Shown piece by piece: positions 58,990-64,000 of a DNA stretch of 64,000 nucleotides. Position 1 is the stretch's first letter. Every line of letters begins with the position of its first letter. The position numbers were made by a program, and so were the translations under genes. The DNA is taken from NCBI GenBank assembly GCA_936450465.1, contig OW388293.1:29951860-30015859 (forward strand). The letters run 5' to 3'. This DNA is from Gibbula magus. Taxonomy: Eukaryota; Mollusca; Gastropoda; Trochida; Trochidae. The notes beneath the pieces were generated by a model. The model did no database searches. It saw only the letters and a list, made by a program, of their open reading frames with translations, and had not been told where the DNA came from.

Positions 58990-60074
58990 CATATTTGTTT
59001 CGTATCAACACCTGCCTGATGCAGGTATGTTGTTGTTAAAGCCCTGACGGAATGACAAGTGTATGTCTGTGACAAACCTGCCTTTTTTTATATCTTCTGC
59101 ATGAGAGTACCCAACGTGTTTTTTCCCAAAGGACAACTGTTGCACCAAACGCCAGATTTCTCGAAACAATTCCGGGGAGACTGACACAGGGCATCGCAAT
59201 CAGGGTGAAGTTTGGACAAGTAGAACAGATACACAGGAGACTAGTTTTCGTAGATTCGAACATCAAAATAATCCTGGCTAGATGGATTAGTGCCTTGCCA
59301 GTTTTTCGTCTGTTCTGCTGAAGCAAATGTAAGATAATGATTGTTCTTGTCGTCACGCCTGAGCTGAAATGTAGTTTTGGTGAAACTTCTCCAACCCTCT
59401 TGTCCTCATCTCCCCAGAAAGAAACACAGTTCAAACCATACCATTTCTTGAAGCCGTGTAGGATCTGTTTCAATATCTCCAAAATAGGTAGACAATTCGT
59501 GCATGTCACCTTGGTCGATGCAGGGCTTGTGTTGGAGAGATATTCCTCCTTGAATAAAGTAAGCTTTGCAGCGAGCTTCAAACATACTGTTTGGGCTTGA
59601 ATTCTTTGTCCGCCATTATGTTAATATTTCTGGAAAAATGGGGTCTTTAAGGGACCTATGAACATCTGCTCTTAGAGATCTCAATGTACTGGGAGTAGGT
59701 AGTTATGCCTTTTTGTCCTGTGCTCCCCGTAGAATTTTCTAAGAATTTTTGCAAGGTCAAGTGCGTTTATGTTTTCGAAATCCACGTTGATATTCCGACG
59801 AAGAGCCCAATCTATGAAATAAAGAAGAAAAAAGTGTTTAGGAAAAGTTTAGTGGTTTCCACTGTAATTTGAATTCTTTTAAAATACTTTTTTTTACATA
59901 CTTACCTGTCAATGCCTTGATTCCCCAGGACGTTTGCTGTAGAGTATTTGCTGATTTTCCTTCAATTTTGAATTTATCAAGTCCATCTTCATCTAATTCA
60001 GCGTGAATGTCATCAATTTCGGCCTTTTCAGCCCAAATTGCATCAGTAGGTTCATGAAGCGCCCATTCAATCTC
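58990..60074 (-). pseudogene. Second DUF3504/KIAA1958-like tyrosine recombinase relic
   Basis: Two exons: 60074-59906 and 59811 to about 58990, joined by a 94-bp GT-AG intron that keeps frame (KALT-DWALRRNIN). Seen in one frame: KFYGEHRTK, LRADVHRSLKDPIFPE, MFEARCKAYFIQGG, LQEMVWFELCFFLGR followed by a stop and GQEGWRSFTK (box I region), KNWQGTNPSSQDYFDVRIYE, LSKLHPDCDAL, CPLGKNTLGTLMQKI and CHSVRALTTTYLHQAG (box II H-x-x-R). These are the hallmarks of the KIAA1958-type branch of Crypton-derived recombinases. A frame shift near 59700 and stops near 59634, 59374, 59220 and 59076 interrupt it. The TGH motif and the catalytic tyrosine are not found; the frame dissolves after ICTITYIP. It is distinct from the 17.6-21.1 kb gene. 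Confidence 0.8.
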
Positions 60075-60794
60075 TCAAAGCGACTCAGCTGGCTCAGAGG
60101 GCCATTATCATTTGCAGCGACCCGCTCATTTCTGATAACAAGAGGGAGGTTTCATGATAATTCCATCCAGTTTAGCTATAAATGGAAAATATTTATTTAA
60201 GTCGCACAAATCTACATTGATTAAATAAATTCAAATACTTTTGAAGGAAGAATTGTTATCTCAACTATTCTAAAAACTATGTGACAGTGTTTCTCTTAAA
60301 GCTCGCACTGTATATGTAGTCTTACAGTTTGGTGTTGATAGGAGACATATGCTTATCATCTGCACATTATATATCTTATCGTGTCCTTTTGCAGTCATTG
60401 ATGATGTCCCATTGGTAACCTGACGTAATGTGGCTTCTTTTGTCTTCAGGTATATGCCATTATATTATGGATTATACATGTGTTTTATGTCCCATTGGTT
60501 TTAGAAATATATGACATGAAACTGTATTTTGTCAAATGAATATTGGAACCTTTTGAATCAGCGAGATCATTATAGTAATTGTATTTACGTTTGAGTCGTT
60601 GGAAAATGACAAATCCCACAGCCTACATTAGTGCTCTGTGTCAACTTGTACTAACCAAATATCATATAAAAACGTACCTGCATGTCAAAAGGCGTGACAT
60701 GTGTACATTAAAAAGACAGAAACATATACACTTGACACTAGAAATCCCTTCAAATCACATTAGACGGTACAAGGTCACAAATTAATCGAAGAGT
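60075..60794. other. Noncoding stretch
   Basis: Nothing recognised. The first part may be the decayed 5' region of the recombinase. Confidence 0.35.
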
Positions 60795-61230
60795 ACTAAC
60801 ATAAAAGCATAGATATAGCATCCATGTTTCCATGAAAATTTAAAACAACTAATTTAAGTTCTATTCAATGACCCTACTCCATAACTAAATTAATGTTTCA
60901 GCAAAGTGTCAGCAGCGATATATATCCACGTTGGCTTCTTGAATTGGACGAGTATATAATCATTGAGGGCAAGATTTGAAAGAGAACCTTTCTCGTTGTA
61001 AATGACAGTTTAAATATGATATAACCGTGTGCCTGCATGTCAATTCGATCAATATTACTGCCTGGAAAAAAAATTCGACAGCTTATGGTTTTAGTTCATC
61101 GATTTCCTCAAGAAAACACATGATGCTTTATAGATGAGCAGGGTGGAAATAGCTCCGATAACAATAATTAAGATTCCTCTTGAGAAACCTGATACAAGTC
61201 AAATCATATATTTTTCTCTAATGGTTATTG
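60795..61230 (+). repeat. Copy of the 31760-32230 block
   Basis: Aligned in order with 31760-32230, as described there. Confidence 0.75.
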
Positions 61231-61261
61231 AAAAAAGGGAATGCGTCATTCAGGTTTACAA

Positions 61262-61680
61262 CAAGATTGGTAGATACGGTTGATACTGTAAGCCTATCTG
61301 ACGTCAGGATGCGCGTCGTCACTTGTCTCTTTTGTTCTTCAATAAACTTGTTTTTTTACGTAAAAATGGATCTAATATAGTTGTTACTATTACATTATTG
61401 AACTTTCATTGATCCTTGTGCGAATCAAAGGTTGTCTCTGTTCGTCACATCTCTTCTGCATTGCCTATCGTTAAATGAAAGATGAAAATACATAAAGTTT
61501 TAAAAGTATACACGCATGTTTCATTCATGTTTCATTAGTTGTTTTAATGTGTTTAATGGTACAAACAAGTTTTTACCTAGACTGAAATCGATAGAATTAT
61601 CATAGGATGCTATGGACAGCTGAACATTTGACTAAGCACGAAAATGACATTTTAATGACAAACAAGTCTCAATGTCAATG
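61262..61680 (+). repeat. Copy of the 34820-35300 block
   Basis: Aligned in order with 34820-35300. Here the two parts lie 30 bp apart rather than about 2.6 kb. Confidence 0.75.
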
Positions 61681-61759
61681 ACCCAACATGCCTTAACAAA
61701 TCGTCGCAAACTTTGTCACAGCCTTTGACAGAGAAAGCGTCAAAAGTGCAGCAATCTAG

Positions 61760-61964
61760 GGATGGAATTACCTCAAGTCACACAAGAGAAGTATCCGTAC
61801 GGATCTGCCTTTGGTATTGAAGAAGATCAGAGGCAAACTTGCCAACAAAGCCTTTGAACTGAGGACATCACAAAAGTTACAGACCAAGATCATGGAACAA
61901 GGCATTACACTTACACTACAGGCAAGGAAAAACGCACACGAACCCTGGAAGACAGTGGAGATAG
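61760..61964 (+). CDS. Orphan coding exon, unrecognised protein
   Basis: A 205-bp segment is bounded by an acceptor (gcaatctag|g) and a strong donor (gatag|gtgagc) and is open throughout. It reads SHKRSIRTDLPLVLKKIRG, LANKAFELRTSQKLQTKIM and ITLTLQARKNAHEPWKTVE: basic, helix-rich and free of low complexity. The sequence looks strongly protein-like and GC is above background. I do not recognise the family. No neighbouring exon is visible on either side before the window edge or the L1 relic. It may be a host exon or part of an unknown transposon gene. Confidence 0.45.
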
Positions 61965-62249
61965 GTGAGCTTCCCTGAGTAGATCTCGGACATATGCATA
62001 GGTCTACTCACCCTTTATCGAGATGAACGTTTTTGTTCCTGTTACATTAACACGGTTGACGACCGGATTCAACTAAAGTGGCTCTAAAAGCCCTAAAAGT
62101 GTAGTGCGATGTTTGCAAAGAATTGCGTTGAACTCTAATCATATTGTTTACAAACAAGATACACATGTTTTTCTATTTATAGTACCGGTATATCACAACT
62201 ACGCATGCCTACCCGTAAACCGATTACAATAACCCAATTAACTTACATA

Positions 62250-62740
62250 AAAAAAAATATTCTCCCATCAGCAAGGCATATAAACCACTGCCTCGCCAAT
62301 TTTCTTTAATAACACTGCTAATAATCACTGTCTTTAGATTAATAAATGAATACAAAAAATAATATTTAAAAAACTAAAACTGATATCTTCAAACTGTAGA
62401 GGACTAGGTGAAAGGAAAAATAAGAGAAGTAATGAATATTTACAGGAAAAAATCTGTTTTATTTGCCTACAGGATATACACTTAGCTAAAGATGAAAAAA
62501 AATATTCTCCCATCAGCAAGGCATATAAACCACTGCCTCGCCAATTTTCTTTAATAACACTACTAATAATCACTGTCTTTTAGATTAATAAATGAATACA
62601 AAAAATAATATTTAAAAAACTGAAACTGATATCTTCAAACTGTAGAGGACTAGGTGAAATGAAAAATAAGAGAAGTAATGAATATTTACAGGAAAAAATC
62701 TGTTTTATTTGCCTACAGGATATACACTTAGCTAAAGATG
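62250..62740 (+). repeat. 245-bp tandem duplication at the 5' end of the L1 relic
   Basis: 62250-62494 and 62495-62740 are near-identical, with about four differences including one inserted T. The unit covers about 120 bp of upstream sequence plus the first roughly 40 codons of the endonuclease. The low divergence shows it arose well after the L1 itself began to decay. Confidence 0.92.
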
Positions 62741-63838
62741 ACATAAATGTTATGAGAACTAAATGGGGTTTACAATCTATTATAGCAACTTTCAGATGAA
62801 ATGCCAGGGGAGTGGCAATACTCTTTAATAATGATGTTCATCTTACTGTTAATAGAACTATTGAAGATGATGATGAAAATGGTATTATTGCTGATATTAC
62901 TGTTGAAGACAAGAGATGTACATTAACCGATATATATGGACCAAACACTGATGATCCCAACTTCTATATTACATTATTTGAGAATATATTTTCTCTTAAC
63001 AATGACTCTCTAGTAATCTTGGGAGATTGGAATCTTGTTTTGGACCCTTCAATCGATTTAGAGAATTATAAACACTTAAAAAATCCTAACTCAAGAGAAG
63101 TAGTCATAAATCAAATAGAAAATCATAACCTACTTGATGTCTGGAGAGAATTGAATGAACATACTAGAAAATATACCTGGTTGAAGAAAAATCCAAGGAA
63201 CAAGCTAGACTTTACTTTTTTCTGATTTCACAAGATATATTTGATATAACTTTGGATTCTGATACCTTGCCAGGTTATAAAACTGACCTATCAGCCATTT
63301 CACTAACTTTATCAAACACTATACACCAGGAAAGAGGTAAAGGATATTGGAAGTGTAATACATCACTACTACTTCATCCTGAATATCATGATATAGTTAA
63401 AAATATGTCATAAGAAACTGTTGAAGAATATTCTGAAAATGATTATCTCCAGAACCATGATAAGGTAAAATTAAACTTACAATAAATGACAGTTTATTTC
63501 TAGAAACATTTCTTATGAAAGTAAGAGGAAAATCTATATCTTTTGCATCTTTTTTTAAAAAAGACAGAAACAATAAGACTACTGATTTGGAAAAAAATAT
63601 ACAAAAAATATGTGAAGAGGAAATAACACAAAATGTTCAAAACATAGATGAGGCTAAGCTTTCTAAACCTTCAAAATATAAATTTGGAATTAGAACAGAT
63701 AAAAGAAGAAGAATTTAAAGGTATTCAAATAAGAAATAGAATTCAATGTTATGAAGAAGGGGGAAAGTCCACAAAATACTTTTGAAATTCTGAAAAAAGA
63801 ACTTTTGTATATAAATAAATAAATAAGATTGTTACTGA
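62619..63838 (+). pseudogene. L1/Tx1-like endonuclease relic
   Basis: Starting from the second duplicate it reads ISSNCRGLGEMKNKR, ICFICLQDIHLAKDD, then a stop, ARGVAILFNNDVHL, DIYGPNTDDPNFYITLFEN and LGDWNLVLDPSIDLENYK, and ends its main frame with 'NPRNKLDFTFF' plus a stop. The rest follows in pieces: YKTDLSAISLTLS (catalytic SDH changed to TDLS), MKVRGKSISFASFFKK and RIQCYEEGGKS. Side by side with the intact L1 the match is continuous but clearly diverged, so it comes from a related, older subfamily. Like the intact copy it has Asp in the LQDIH motif. The RT domain is wholly absent. Confidence 0.85.
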
Positions 63839-63850
63839 CAAAAATGTGAC

Positions 63851-64000
63851 AAGTGACAAGTTTATTTGCATTTGGGGCCACGTGACCCATATTGCTAATA
63901 CAAAATCACTGCACACAGTGCGCATATTATTTCTCATTCAAACAGGCAAATTTCTTTTCAAGTACAACGACAATGATCTTGTAACTTTTATATTTGCACA
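63851..64000. other. Unassigned sequence at the window edge
   Basis: The sequence changes abruptly here ('tggggccacgtgacccata'), probably another repeat that continues beyond the window. Confidence 0.35.

Larger units (their letters stand above)
62250..63850 (+). mobile_element. Truncated, decayed relative of the intact L1/Tx1 element
   Basis: Homology to the intact element starts at its N-terminus and stops at about residue 425, in the linker before RT. After 63850 the sequence changes to an unrelated segment, so the element is 3'-truncated. No target duplication is visible. Confidence 0.85.

Noticed and set aside
59036..59581. 181-codon minus-strand ORF
   Set aside because: An overlapping minus-strand frame carries continuous DUF3504 homology despite stops, so this longer open frame is a shadow.

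Overview
This is a eukaryotic, AT-rich, repeat-dominated stretch with no securely identifiable host gene. A marine lophotrochozoan, most likely a bivalve mollusc, is my best guess. The grounds are the element with 'tatacccccgc...gcgggggtata' ends followed by CCGT repeats (25570-26340), the recurring 'agttgtctcyc' words common in mollusc DNA, and the mixture of Penelope-like, L1/Tx1-like, CR1/L2-like and Crypton-type elements. This is inference from remembered family features; no search was possible.

Layout. 1.26-3.55 kb: a decayed Penelope-like element on the minus strand (reverse transcriptase, GIY-YIG nuclease, and a minimal hammerhead-ribozyme motif at 1263-1296), abutted at its upstream edge by a 5'-truncated CR1/L2-type LINE. 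8.64-12.28 kb: a 28-bp minisatellite of 130 units (counted by eye), with no length changes, built from two unit types arranged in a 504-bp higher-order repeat. 13.4-14.0 and 16.1-16.8 kb: two related GGTTTCC-rich minisatellite/hairpin clusters. 17.4-21.2 kb: a four-exon Crypton-type (DUF3504) tyrosine recombinase gene with a recognisable TATA/initiator promoter, three frame breaks and a poly(A) signal. 22.1-28.99 kb: SINE pieces, a 560-bp foldback element, the mollusc-type element and an internally duplicated dispersed repeat. 31.7-35.3 kb: a repeat block that recurs at 60.8-61.7 kb. 40.4-43.7 kb: a badly decayed APE-type LINE on the minus strand. 43.8-48.0 kb: two inverted copies of a roughly 0.8-0.9 kb repeat. 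49.75-54.36 kb: a complete L1/Tx1-like retrotransposon with an uninterrupted 1254-codon ORF and a 16-bp target-site duplication; it is the youngest autonomous element here. 59.0-60.1 kb: a second DUF3504 recombinase relic of another subfamily, minus strand. 62.25-63.85 kb: a truncated, decayed relative of the intact L1, carrying a recent 245-bp tandem duplication.

How the parts relate. The window records successive transposition. Endonuclease/RT elements of three classes, two tyrosine recombinases and several non-autonomous hairpin elements lie in noncoding DNA. Only the L1 protein is intact. A few short exon-like stretches (7166, 29600-29982, 56600, 61760-61964) could belong to host genes or unrecognised transposases. 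Exon limits, counts and homology edges were read by eye.
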